Source: Pseudomonas typographi | GTDB lineage: Bacteria > Pseudomonadota > Gammaproteobacteria > Pseudomonadales > Pseudomonadaceae | Direction: 5' to 3' | Assembly: GCF_014694385.1 (NCBI RefSeq) | Contig: NZ_JAAOCA010000007.1 | Coordinates: 62,001 to 126,000 of the forward strand | DNA: 64,000 bases | Part shown: piece by piece, positions 38,368 through 47,102 of the stretch | How positions within the stretch are numbered: position 1 is the stretch's first letter | How the letters are laid out: each line of letters opens with the position of its first letter | The notes under the pieces: model-generated | Told to the model about the DNA's origin: nothing | Databases searched by the model: none | The model's input: the letters and a program-made list of their open reading frames with translations, nothing else | Position numbers and translations under genes: made by a program

Positions 38368-39297
38368 ATGACGTTACCCGATACCTCGGGGCAGCCCATG
38401 CTGACCTTTCCCGAGGCTGAAAAAAGCCCCCTTTCGATTCGCGCCAAGGCGCTGGTGTTTATCGACCCGCGCTCGCAGCAACTGCGCCAAACCCTTGAGC
38501 GCCTGGCGCCGTTGCCCCTGCCGGTGCTGGTTCGCGGCGAAACCGGTACTGGCAAAGAGTTATTGGCCCGGCATATACACAAGGCCAGCGGCCGTGCTGG
38601 GCTCTTTGTGTCGGTTAATTGCGGCGCCCTCAGCCCGAACCATGCCGAGGCTGAATTGTTCGGTTACACGGCCGGCACCTATGCCAGCGCCGCAGGCCGC
38701 ACCGGCTGGTTCGGCTCGGCCAATGGCGGCACGCTGTACCTGGATGAGATCGGCGACCTGCCGCAAAGCCTGCAGGCAAAGTTCCTGGCCGCGTTGGAAA
38801 ACCACGAGGTCACCCGTGTCGGCGCCGGCCATTCCACGCCCGTGGACGTGCGCTTGGTGGCCGCTTCGAGCATCGACCTGGCCCAAGCGGTCGCCGCGGG
38901 AAAGTTCAACGAACGGCTGTACCGTTACCTACGCGAAGGCGACCTGGAGTTACCGGCGCTGCGCGATCGCCCCGGCGATATCCTGCCGTTGGCCGAGTAT
39001 TTTCTAGGGGTGTACAGCCAGCGCCTGGGCCTCGCCGTGCCGGTGTTCAGCGACCAGGCCCAGGCCAGGCTGGCCGAGCACCCCTGGCCCGGCAATACCC
39101 GTGAACTGGAGAACGTCGTGCATTTTGCGCTGCTGGTGAGCCGTGGCGACATCATCGGCCCTGAGCACCTGAATGTGCCCCAGCCCCGTGCACTGCCATT
39201 GCGCCAATGCCTGGAGCGCGAGATAGACACCTGCGGCCCGGATGGGCAGGCCGCCTTGCGGCAGTTGATAGAGGAAGCCCTGGCGCGCTTACATTAA
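38368..39297 (+). CDS. Sigma-54-type AAA+ activator with aberrant GAFTGA loop (SfnR-like)
   Basis: A 309-residue protein consisting almost only of a sigma-54 interaction AAA+ domain. It has Walker A GETGTGKE (57-64), Walker B LYLDEIGD (123-130), sensor text DVRLVAASS and NERLYRYLREGDLELPALRDRPGDI, and the sensor-II region HPWPGNTRELENVV. The loop that normally reads GAFTGA and touches sigma-54 reads GTYASA (103-108). There is no N-terminal sensor domain and no clear C-terminal Fis-type helix-turn-helix. It resembles short SfnR-like activators of sulfur-source genes, but it may not activate sigma-54 in the normal way. metQ follows after 101 bases. Confidence 0.8.
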   Translation: MTLPDTSGQPMLTFPEAEKSPLSIRAKALVFIDPRSQQLRQTLERLAPLPLPVLVRGETGTGKELLARHIHKASGRAGLFVSVNCGALSPNHAEAELFGYTAGTYASAAGRTGWFGSANGGTLYLDEIGDLPQSLQAKFLAALENHEVTRVGAGHSTPVDVRLVAASSIDLAQAVAAGKFNERLYRYLREGDLELPALRDRPGDILPLAEYFLGVYSQRLGLAVPVFSDQAQARLAEHPWPGNTRELENVVHFALLVSRGDIIGPEHLNVPQPRALPLRQCLEREIDTCGPDGQAALRQLIEEALARLH

Positions 39298-39309
39298 AAG
39301 TTATAAGCA

Positions 39310-39354
39310 GATATTGAAATATTATTTTTGTGATATAAGGCTTCCCGGTATCTT
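39310..39354 (+). promoter_or_regulatory. AT-rich promoter region of metQ
   Basis: GATATTGAAATATTATTTTT is followed by TGATATAAGG and a -10-like TATCTT at 39349-39354, 45 bases before the metQ start. The AT block resembles those before other sulfur genes in the window. Confidence 0.4.
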
Positions 39355-39398
39355 CCGCATCAAGCCAGCGGGGCTGGCACTTAACCCAAGGATTTAAA

Positions 39399-40184
39399 AT
39401 GAAAAAAACCCTTTTGCTGACAGCGTTCGCTACAGCGCTGTCCCTGGTCGGCTTTGCCCATGGTGCCGAAAAACTGACCGTAGCGGCCACCCCGATTCCC
39501 CATGCCGAGATCCTTGAGCTGATCAAGCCCACCCTGGCCAAGGAAGGGGTAGATCTGGACATCAAGGTGTTCACCGACTACGTGCAGCCAAACGTACAGG
39601 TCGCCGAGAAGCACCTGGACGCGAATTACTTCCAGACCCTGCCATACCTGGAAAATTTCAACAAAGGCAAAGGCACCAACCTGGTGACGGTGATCGGCGT
39701 GCATGTCGAGCCCTTCGGCGGTTACTCGAAGAAGGTTAAAAGCCTGAGCGAACTCAAAGATGGCGCCACCGTCGCGATCCCCAACGAGGGCAGCAACAGC
39801 GGCCGCGCCTTGTTGCTGTTGCAAAAGGCCGGTTTGATCACCCTCAAAGACCCAAAAAATGCCCTGGCTACCCCCAAGGACATCGCGGATAACCCGAAAA
39901 AGCTCAAGTTCAAGGAACTCGAATCGGCCATGCTGCCCCGTGTGCTAGACCAAGTTGACCTGGACTTGATCAACACCAACTACGCACTCGAAGCCGGCTT
40001 GAACCCGGCCAAGGACGCCCTGGTGATCGAAGGCAGCGACTCGCCCTACGTGAATTACCTGGTCGCCCGCCCCGACAACAAAGACAGCGATGCCATCCAG
40101 AAGCTGGCCAAAGCGTTGACCAGCCCGGAAGTCAAAGCCTTCATCGAGCAAAAATATAAGGGCGCGGTGCTGCCTGCGTTCTAA
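39399..40184 (+). CDS. metQ: MetQ/NlpA-family substrate-binding protein (methionine or related compound)
   Basis: A 261-residue periplasmic binding protein with a signal peptide ending near FAHGAEK and no lipobox cysteine. Family features include VAATPIPHAEILELIKP, DYVQPNVQVAEKHLDANYFQTLPYL, VAIPNEGSNSGRALLLLQKAGLI and LINTNYALEAGLNP. It should bind D/L-methionine or a derivative for a MetNI-type transporter. No metN or metI is adjacent, so it is an orphan that must use a transporter encoded elsewhere. It follows the SfnR-like activator and is part of the sulfur cluster. Confidence 0.88.
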   Translation: MKKTLLLTAFATALSLVGFAHGAEKLTVAATPIPHAEILELIKPTLAKEGVDLDIKVFTDYVQPNVQVAEKHLDANYFQTLPYLENFNKGKGTNLVTVIGVHVEPFGGYSKKVKSLSELKDGATVAIPNEGSNSGRALLLLQKAGLITLKDPKNALATPKDIADNPKKLKFKELESAMLPRVLDQVDLDLINTNYALEAGLNPAKDALVIEGSDSPYVNYLVARPDNKDSDAIQKLAKALTSPEVKAFIEQKYKGAVLPAF

Positions 40185-40295
40185 GTAGCACCCACATGGA
40201 ACCGGTTATTCAAGCCGGTCGTGAGCCTGGCCAGGAACCCCCGTTTCGCCGCATAGTCGCATAGACACCAAGTTCTATGATGCAAGGGAGCCTGC

Positions 40296-41369
40296 ATGGC
40301 GCGTGTGGTGAGCAAGGGGGCGGCATGGTTGCTGGCCGGGCTGTTGGCGGGGTGCGGCGAGGAAAAAGCCGCCGAGCCGGACACCCCGCGCGTGCAGGTA
40401 CTGCAGGTGCAACCGGTGGCGTTCAACGCCGACGTGCAGCTCACGGGAGACATCCGTGCGCGGGTGCAAACCGAGCTGTCGTTCCGGGTTAGCGGCAAGA
40501 TCACCCAGCGCACGGTCGATGTGGGCGACCACGTCAACGCGCGCCAGGTGCTCGCACGCCTGGACCCGAAAGACCTGCAAACCAACGTCGACTCGGCCAA
40601 CGCCGCCATGCTCGCCGAACAAGCACGCTTGGTGCAGGCCCAGGCGGCGTTCGAGCGGCAGGCCAAGTTGTTGCCCAAAGGCTACACCAGCCGCAGTGAA
40701 TACGATGCCGCCCAGGCCCAACTGCGCGCCAGCCAAAGCTCGCTGGCTGCTGCCCAAGCACAATTGGCCAATGCGCGCGAACAACGCAGCTACGCTGACC
40801 TTGCCGCCGAGGCCCCAGGCATCATCACCGCGCGCCAGGCCGAAGTGGGCCAGGTGGTGCAAGCCACCGTGCCGATCTTCGACCTCGCCCGTGACGGTGA
40901 GCGCGATGCGGTGTTCAACGTGTATGAGGGCCTGCTGGCCCAGGCACCACCAGACCAACAGGTGACCGTGAGCCTGCTCGACGACCCTTCCGTAAGCACC
41001 ACCGGCACGGTGCGTGAAATCACCCCAGCGGTGTCGGCGCAAACCGGCACGCTGCAGGTGAAGGTGGCGCTGCACGACCTGCCAGCCGGCATGCGCTTGG
41101 GCTCGGTGGTCGGGGGCAGCATCCAGGTACCGGCCACACCCGCCGTAGAGCTGCCTTGGGCGGCCTTGACCAAAGACCTTCACGACCCTGCCGTGTGGTT
41201 GGTGCAGGGTGGTCAGGTGAGCCTGCGCAAAGTCGCCGTGGCGCGTTACCTCACTGGCAAGGTGATCGTCAGCGATGGCCTGAAGGCCGGCGACCAAGTG
41301 GTCACTGCCGGGGGGCAACTGTTGCACCCGGGAATGCGGGTGGAAGTGGCCCAGGAGCGCAGCCCATGA
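40296..41369 (+). CDS. triA: RND efflux periplasmic adaptor TriA
   Basis: A 357-residue membrane-fusion protein with a lipobox LLAGCGEE (Cys near residue 19). It has the adaptor order: a beta strand region with TGDIRARVQTELSFRVSGKI, a lipoyl half, a coiled coil (about 90-170, rich in Ala, Gln and Leu), the second lipoyl half with APGIITARQAEVGQVV, then beta-barrel and membrane-proximal domains. It is the first of two consecutive adaptors before a single RND pump, the hallmark of TriABC, known for triclosan export in P. aeruginosa. Its last four bases overlap the start of triB (ATGA). Confidence 0.88.
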   Translation: MARVVSKGAAWLLAGLLAGCGEEKAAEPDTPRVQVLQVQPVAFNADVQLTGDIRARVQTELSFRVSGKITQRTVDVGDHVNARQVLARLDPKDLQTNVDSANAAMLAEQARLVQAQAAFERQAKLLPKGYTSRSEYDAAQAQLRASQSSLAAAQAQLANAREQRSYADLAAEAPGIITARQAEVGQVVQATVPIFDLARDGERDAVFNVYEGLLAQAPPDQQVTVSLLDDPSVSTTGTVREITPAVSAQTGTLQVKVALHDLPAGMRLGSVVGGSIQVPATPAVELPWAALTKDLHDPAVWLVQGGQVSLRKVAVARYLTGKVIVSDGLKAGDQVVTAGGQLLHPGMRVEVAQERSP

Positions 41370-42430
41370 AGCGCCTTTACCTGCTCGGCCTGGTGGCCCT
41401 GGCCGGCTGCTCCCCGCAAGAGCCCGCCCCCGCCCCGCCGCGGCCAGTGCTGACCGCGCCCGTGGTGGCGCTGGACACCGAGCGCTTCGGGCGCTTTGCG
41501 GGCAATATCGAGGCGCGCTACCAAAGCAACATCGGTTTTCGCATCAGCGGCCGCATTGCCCGGCGCTTGGTGGACGTGGGCGATGAAGTCAAGCAAGGCC
41601 AGTTGCTGGCGGTACTGGACCCGACCGACCAGCAAAATCGGTTGCGTGCCAGCCAAGGCGACTTGGCGCGGATGCAGGCGCAGTGGATCAATGCCGAGGC
41701 CGATGCCCGCCGCCAGCAGGCGCTGTTCGATCACGGCGTGGGCGCCCAAGCCCAGCTCGATATGGCCGTGGCCAACCTGAAAACCGCTACCGCCTCGTTG
41801 GACCAAGCCAAGGCAGCGCGCAGCCAAGCCCGTGACCAGGTGGATTACGGTGACCTACGTGCCGACCACGACGCCGTGGTCAATGAATGGCGCGCCGAGG
41901 CCGGGCAGGTGGTCAGTGCCGGCCAGGTGGTGGTGGTGCTGGCCCGGCCGGATGTAAAAGAAGCGGTGATCGACCTGCCCGCCGCCTTGGTAGAGCGGTT
42001 GCCGCCGGGCACGCTGTTTCAGGTCGAGGCGCAGTTGGCCCCGCAGGTGGTGTCAGCCGCTACCCTGCGTGAAATCGAGCCCCAGGCCGACAGCAGCACC
42101 CGCACCCGCCGCGCCCGCCTCAGCTTGGCGCAAACCCCGCCTGGGTTTCGCCTGGGTACGCCGATTCGTGTGAGCCTGAGCAGCGCCATCGCGCCACGCT
42201 TGCAGGTGCCGCTGTTGGCGCTGCAAGAGCAGAACGGCAAGGTACAGGTATGGCGGGTGGACGCTGCCAGCAAAACGGTGGTGCCGCAGCCGGTGCAGGT
42301 GCTTGAGCGCGCCGACGGCGCTGCCATCGTACAAGGTGGGCTCAACGCGGGTGACCGCGTGGTCACCGCCGGCCTGAACAGCCTACAACCCGGGCAGACC
42401 GTGAAACTCGATGAAGGAAACGCCCGATGA
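41366..42430 (+). CDS. triB: RND efflux periplasmic adaptor TriB
   Basis: A 354-residue second adaptor with a lipobox LVALAGCSPQ. Domain order matches TriA: GNIEARYQSNIGFRISGRIA, DVGDEVKQGQLLAVLDPTD (lipoyl), a coiled coil (about 95-160), then DHDAVVNEWRAEAGQVVSAG and the barrel. In TriABC the two adaptors are both required and are thought to assemble as a fused pair. The start at 41366 overlaps the triA stop by four bases; a longer upstream frame lies over triA and is not real. The end again overlaps triC by four bases. Confidence 0.88.
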   Translation: MKRLYLLGLVALAGCSPQEPAPAPPRPVLTAPVVALDTERFGRFAGNIEARYQSNIGFRISGRIARRLVDVGDEVKQGQLLAVLDPTDQQNRLRASQGDLARMQAQWINAEADARRQQALFDHGVGAQAQLDMAVANLKTATASLDQAKAARSQARDQVDYGDLRADHDAVVNEWRAEAGQVVSAGQVVVVLARPDVKEAVIDLPAALVERLPPGTLFQVEAQLAPQVVSAATLREIEPQADSSTRTRRARLSLAQTPPGFRLGTPIRVSLSSAIAPRLQVPLLALQEQNGKVQVWRVDAASKTVVPQPVQVLERADGAAIVQGGLNAGDRVVTAGLNSLQPGQTVKLDEGNAR

Positions 42431-45400
42431 AAGGGAATTTCAACCTCTCGGATTGGGCGCTGCGCCACCAATCGTTTGTCTGGTACCTGATGTTCGTGGG
42501 TTTGTTGATGGGGGTGATTTCCTACCTGAACCTGGGCCGCGAGGAGGATCCGGCCTTTACCATCAAAACGATGGTGATCCAGACCCGCTGGCCGGGCGCG
42601 ACGCAGGAAGAAACCCTGCTCCAGGTGACCGACCGCATCGAAAAGAAACTCGAAGAACTCGACTCGCTCGATTACACCAAAAGCTATACAAGGCCCGGCG
42701 AGTCGACGGTGTTCGTGTACCTGAAAGACACCACCAACGCCAAAGCCATCCCCGATATCTGGTACCAGGTACGCAAGAAGATCGACGACATCCGCGGGCA
42801 GTTCCCCCAAGGGCTGCAAGGGCCATCGTTCAACGATGAGTTCGGCGATGTGTACGGGTCGATCTATGCGTTCACCGGCGACGGCCTGACCATGCGCCAA
42901 TTGCGCGATTACGTCGAGCAGGTGCGCGCCGAAATCCGCTCGGTGCCCGGGTTGGGCAAGGTCGAGGTAATCGGCGCGCAGGATGAGGCCATCTACCTGA
43001 ATTTCTCGACGCGCAAGCTGGCTGCCTTGGGTTTGGACCAGCGCCAGGTGGTGCAGGCGCTGCAAGCGCAAAACGCGGTCACCCCCGCCGGGGTGATCGA
43101 AGCGGGGCCAGAGCGCATATCCGTGCGCACCAGCGGCCAGTTCAAGTCGGAGCAAGACCTGCGGGCGGTCAACCTCAGGGTCAATGACCGGTTCTTCCGG
43201 TTGGCCGACCTTGCCGATATCCAGCGCGGCTATACCGACCCGCCCACCCTGTTGTTCCGCTTCAACGGCCAGCCTGCCATTGGCCTGGGCATCGCCATGC
43301 AGGACGGCGGCAATATCCAGACCTTCGGCAAGGCCCTGCACGGGCGGATGACCGACATTACCGGGCAGCTACCGGTGGGCGTGGGCGTGCACGTGGTGTC
43401 GGACCAGGCCCAGGTGGTGGAAAAAGCCGTGGGCGGCTTTACCAGCGCGTTGTTCGAGGCGGTGGTGATCGTGCTGGTGGTGAGTTTCATCAGCCTCGGT
43501 ATGCGCGCCGGGCTGGTGGTGGCGTGTTCGATCCCGCTGGTGCTGGCCATGGTGTTCCTGTTCATGGAGTACAGCGGCATCACCATGCAGCGGATTTCCC
43601 TGGGCGCGTTGATCATCGCGTTGGGGCTGTTGGTTGACGACGCCATGATCACCGTGGAGATGATGGTCACGCGCCTGGAGTTGGGCGACAACCGTGCGCA
43701 AGCGGCGACCTATGCCTACACCTCCACGGCCTTCCCGATGTTGACCGGCACCTTGGTGACCGTGGCCGGGTTCGTACCCATCGGCCTGAACGCCAGTTCC
43801 GCCGGCGAGTACACCTTTACCCTGTTCGCCGTGATTGCCGTGGCGATGTTGGTGTCGTGGGTGGTCGCGGTGTTCTTCGCGCCGGTGATTGGCGTTCATA
43901 TCTTGAGCGAAAACGTAAAAAAAACCGAAGACCACAAGCCGGGCCGTATCGCCCGTGCCTTCAACGGCGGCCTTACCTTTTGCATGCGCCGCCGCTGGCT
44001 GACCATCGGGGCCACGTTGCTGCTATTCGCCGTGGCGCTGTTTTGCATGCGCTTTGTGCAAAACCAGTTTTTTCCGTCGTCAGACCGCCCGGAGTTGCTG
44101 GTAGACCTGAACCTGCCGCAGAACGCGTCGATCAACGAAACCCGTAGGGTGGTCGACCGTTTCGAGGCAACCCTCAAGGGCGACCCGGACATCGACCGTT
44201 GGAGCACGTACATCGGCCAGGGCGCAATTCGTTTTTACCTGCCGCTGGACCAACAACTGCAAAACCCCTATTACGCGCAGTTGGTCATCGTCAGCAAGGG
44301 GCTCGAAGCGCGGGGGGCGTTGATGGCACGCCTGAAAGCACGCCTGCGTGACGATTTCGTGGGCATTGGCACGTATGTGCAACCCCTGGAGATGGGCCCC
44401 CCGGTGGGCCGGCCGATTCAGTATCGGGTGAGCGGGCCAGACCTGGACGAGGTGCGCAAACATGCCATGGATTTGGCCAGCATGCTCGATGCCAACCCGC
44501 ACATTGGCGACATGATCTACGACTGGAATGAGCCGGGCAAAGTGCTGCGCATCGACATTGCCCAAGACCGCGCGCGGCAGTTGGGCTTATCGTCCGAAGA
44601 CGTGGCCAACCTGATGAACTCAATCACCACCGGCCAATCGGTGACCCAGGTCAACGACAGCATCTACCTGGTCAATGTGATAGGGCGCGCCGAAGATGCC
44701 GAGCGCGGTACGCCAGAAACCTTGCAAAACCTGCAGATCGTGACCCCCAGCGGGGTGTCCATTCCGCTGCTGGCCTTCGCCACCGTGCGTTACGAACTCG
44801 AACAACCCCTGGTGTGGCGGCGCGACCGCTTGCCGACCATTACCTTGAAAGCCGCGGTGCGAGACGATGTTCAGCCCACCGACCTGGTGAATGACCTGAA
44901 GCCTGAAATCGACAAATTCTCGGCCGGCTTGCCGTTGGGCTACAAGGTGGCCACCGGCGGTACCGTCGAGGAGAGTGGCAAGGCCCAAGGACCCATCGCC
45001 AGCGTGGTGCCGCTGATGCTGTTTTTGATGGCGACCTTTTTGATGATCCAGCTGCACAGTGTGCAGAAGATGTTCCTGGTCGCCAGCGTGGCGCCATTGG
45101 GGCTTATAGGGGTGGTTATCGCGCTGGTACCCACCGGCACGCCGATGGGCTTCGTGGCGATCCTCGGGGTGCTGGCACTGATCGGTATCATCATTCGCAA
45201 CTCGGTCATCCTGGTCACCCAAATCGACCAGTTCGAGCGCGAAGGCTATGAGCCCTGGGATGCGGTGCAGGAAGCTACCCAGCACCGCCGCCGGCCTATT
45301 TTGCTCACCGCCGCGGCGGCCAGCCTGGGCATGATCCCCATCGCCAGGGAAGTGTTCTGGGGCCCGATGGCCTATGCCATGATCGGCGGGATCATCAGCG

Positions 45401-45477
45401 CCACGCTGTTGACGTTGTTGTTCCTGCCTGCACTGTATGTGGCGTGGTATCGGATCAAAGAGCCGGTGAGGGATTAG
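42427..45477 (+). CDS. triC: RND efflux pump permease TriC
   Basis: A 1016-residue inner-membrane RND pump with twelve predicted helices and two large periplasmic loops, the family's usual size. The proton-relay aspartates lie in LGLLVDDAMITVEMMV in helix 4. The N-terminus MKGNFNLSDWALRHQSF and YLNLGREEDPAFTIKTMVIQTRWPGA match TriC. The triABC unit is tightly coupled by two ATGA overlaps. No outer-membrane channel gene follows, as in P. aeruginosa, where OpmH is encoded elsewhere. Substrates here are unknown beyond the known triclosan link. Confidence 0.92.
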   Translation: MKGNFNLSDWALRHQSFVWYLMFVGLLMGVISYLNLGREEDPAFTIKTMVIQTRWPGATQEETLLQVTDRIEKKLEELDSLDYTKSYTRPGESTVFVYLKDTTNAKAIPDIWYQVRKKIDDIRGQFPQGLQGPSFNDEFGDVYGSIYAFTGDGLTMRQLRDYVEQVRAEIRSVPGLGKVEVIGAQDEAIYLNFSTRKLAALGLDQRQVVQALQAQNAVTPAGVIEAGPERISVRTSGQFKSEQDLRAVNLRVNDRFFRLADLADIQRGYTDPPTLLFRFNGQPAIGLGIAMQDGGNIQTFGKALHGRMTDITGQLPVGVGVHVVSDQAQVVEKAVGGFTSALFEAVVIVLVVSFISLGMRAGLVVACSIPLVLAMVFLFMEYSGITMQRISLGALIIALGLLVDDAMITVEMMVTRLELGDNRAQAATYAYTSTAFPMLTGTLVTVAGFVPIGLNASSAGEYTFTLFAVIAVAMLVSWVVAVFFAPVIGVHILSENVKKTEDHKPGRIARAFNGGLTFCMRRRWLTIGATLLLFAVALFCMRFVQNQFFPSSDRPELLVDLNLPQNASINETRRVVDRFEATLKGDPDIDRWSTYIGQGAIRFYLPLDQQLQNPYYAQLVIVSKGLEARGALMARLKARLRDDFVGIGTYVQPLEMGPPVGRPIQYRVSGPDLDEVRKHAMDLASMLDANPHIGDMIYDWNEPGKVLRIDIAQDRARQLGLSSEDVANLMNSITTGQSVTQVNDSIYLVNVIGRAEDAERGTPETLQNLQIVTPSGVSIPLLAFATVRYELEQPLVWRRDRLPTITLKAAVRDDVQPTDLVNDLKPEIDKFSAGLPLGYKVATGGTVEESGKAQGPIASVVPLMLFLMATFLMIQLHSVQKMFLVASVAPLGLIGVVIALVPTGTPMGFVAILGVLALIGIIIRNSVILVTQIDQFEREGYEPWDAVQEATQHRRRPILLTAAAASLGMIPIAREVFWGPMAYAMIGGIISATLLTLLFLPALYVAWYRIKEPVRD

Positions 45478-45482
45478 CTTCT

Positions 45483-45510
45483 GGGGCGCCACACTGGGCG
45501 CGAGCGCCCC
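45483..45510. terminator. GC hairpin after triC
   Basis: GGGGCGC (45483-45489) pairs with GCGCCCC (45504-45510). It begins five bases after the triC stop and lies before the end of the converging unknown gene. No T-tract is present. Confidence 0.4.
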
Positions 45511-45539
45511 GCCTGAGGCCGGCCAAGCGGGTTGGGGCA

Positions 45540-46271
45540 TTAGGCCCGGGTGGGCTCGCCGCCGCTGTCTACCTCCTCGTCCGTGGGCAGCTCTAATGCC
45601 TGGCAGGGTGCCCAGCGCGAATGGTTGCCCACGCGATCGACTGCGCTCCAGGTGACGTCCTGCCATCGGCCGGGGCGCACTTGCCTAAGGGCGGCCAAGG
45701 GGATCGTGCCCTGCACCGGTTGGCCTACCTGGCGAGGAAGCAGCGGCGGCAGGTCGAAACGCTCATCGCCCCAGCGTACGGTGATTTCGTCACCGGCTGC
45801 CATGTTCGGATAAGCCGGCAGGTAAAACGGCAGGCCACCATGCTGGCGGGCCTGGCGCACGCTCAGCGCCCGTGGAAAACATATGGGCGGCAGGAACTGG
45901 TTTTCCTCTTCGCCTTCGTGCAACGGCGCGCCACCCGGGTACTCAAGCTTGGCCAGCAGCAGCGTGACCGGGGAATGCGCACTGTAATGCCCGGCGCGCA
46001 GCACCTCATAGCGCAGCCGGACCCTGCCGCTTTGTTGTACGGCATTGCGTACCTGAAAAACCAGCGGCCGGCCAAGGTGTTCTGGCTTCACGATTAGGGC
46101 GGTGGCAAAACGGTCGTCGATGAATACTTCGACCAGGTCGCCAGGTTCCAGCAACGCGTCACGGCCAACGCGCAGGCAAAGCTGGCTGGCCGCTTCGGCG
46201 CCAATGCCAGCGCGGCAGCGCTGGGGCAATTCGAGTGGCGGTAAGGCGAAGGGTTTATGTGCAGCAGTCAT
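45540..46271 (-). CDS. Unrecognised protein with predicted beta-sandwich (Ig-like) repeats
   Basis: A 243-residue protein I cannot name. The ATG at 46271 (MTAAHKPFALPP) has GGGAG seven bases upstream, so a real translated gene is likely. There is no signal peptide and no membrane segment. Sequence alternates short hydrophobic strands: GDLVEVFIDDRFATALIV, VRLRYEVLRAGHYSAHSPVTLLL, GDEITVRWGDERF and WQDVTWSAVDRVGNHSRWAP. The last phrase resembles a D-x-x-GN-x-S ending of Ig-like modules, and the middle resembles repeats in Pseudomonas multi-repeat proteins. It lies 81 bases downstream of the cystine ATPase on the same strand. Confidence 0.65.
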   Translation of the reverse strand: MTAAHKPFALPPLELPQRCRAGIGAEAASQLCLRVGRDALLEPGDLVEVFIDDRFATALIVKPEHLGRPLVFQVRNAVQQSGRVRLRYEVLRAGHYSAHSPVTLLLAKLEYPGGAPLHEGEEENQFLPPICFPRALSVRQARQHGGLPFYLPAYPNMAAGDEITVRWGDERFDLPPLLPRQVGQPVQGTIPLAALRQVRPGRWQDVTWSAVDRVGNHSRWAPCQALELPTDEEVDSGGEPTRA

Positions 46272-46352
46272 CCGTGATCTCCCATTCGGCAGGCAAGCCG
46301 AACGGCAGCCTAGGCAGCCAGGGGATACGGGCAAAGAGGGAAGGCGGCCCGG

Positions 46353-47099
46353 TCAGCCGCCGCGGAACTTGCTGAGGAACTGGCGCGTGCGGGCCTGTTG
46401 TGGGGCCGCGAACAGTGCTTTGGCATCGCCCTGCTCGACAATGCGCCCGTGGTCGAAGAACACCACGGTGTCAGCCACGTCGCGGGCAAAGCTCATTTCA
46501 TGGGTCACGATGATCATGGTGCGCTTTTCCGCCGCCAGGTCGCCGATAGTGGCCAGTACCTCCCCCACCAACTCGGGGTCCAATGCCGAGGTGGGCTCAT
46601 CGAACAGAATCACCTGCGGCTCCATCGCCAATGCGCGGGCAATCGCCACCCGTTGCTGCTGGCCGCCAGACAACCGCCGCGGGTAGGCTGCTTCCTTGCC
46701 GGCCAAGCCCACCTTGGCCAGCAACTGCGTACCCAGGGCCTCGGCCTGGGGGCGCGGCATGTGCTTGACCACCAGCGGGCCCTCGATCACGTTTTCCAGG
46801 GCGGTGCGGTGGGGGAACAGGTTGAAGTTCTGGAACACAAAGCCCACTTGCTGGCGTAACCGCCGCACGAGCGCCTGCTGCTGGCCCAGCGGCCGCAGGG
46901 TGTCGATGCTCAAGTCGCCAAGCCGGAGGGTACCGCTGTCGGGTGTTTCCAGCAGGTTCAGGCAGCGCAGGAAGGTGGTTTTACCCGAGCCACTGGGGCC
47001 GATGACTGCCACGACCTCGCCGGTGCCCACAGTGAGGTCGATATCGACCAGTACCGGGTTGCCATTGAAGCTTTTGCTCAGTTTTTCCACCACGATCAT
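46353..47099 (-). CDS. tcyN: Polar amino acid (cystine) ABC transporter ATP-binding protein
   Basis: A 248-residue ATPase of the glutamine/cystine type. Walker A is GPSGSGKTT, the signature is LSGGQQQRVAIARALA, Walker B is VILFDEPTSALDPE, and the H-loop lies in IIVTHEMSFARDVAD. It starts four bases after the permease stop and forms an operon with the permease, binding protein and dcyD. The set corresponds to the cystine system YecC-YecS-FliY (TcyN-TcyL-TcyJ) of E. coli. Gene symbols follow that assignment, which rests on the presence of dcyD. Confidence 0.88.
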   Translation of the reverse strand: MIVVEKLSKSFNGNPVLVDIDLTVGTGEVVAVIGPSGSGKTTFLRCLNLLETPDSGTLRLGDLSIDTLRPLGQQQALVRRLRQQVGFVFQNFNLFPHRTALENVIEGPLVVKHMPRPQAEALGTQLLAKVGLAGKEAAYPRRLSGGQQQRVAIARALAMEPQVILFDEPTSALDPELVGEVLATIGDLAAEKRTMIIVTHEMSFARDVADTVVFFDHGRIVEQGDAKALFAAPQQARTRQFLSKFRGG

Positions 47100-47102
47100 C
47101 GC

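Noticed and set aside
42019..43341. A 440-codon minus-strand frame across triB and triC
   Set aside because: It spans two genuine, coupled genes on the other strand, and the translation is His/Gln/Gly-rich noise.
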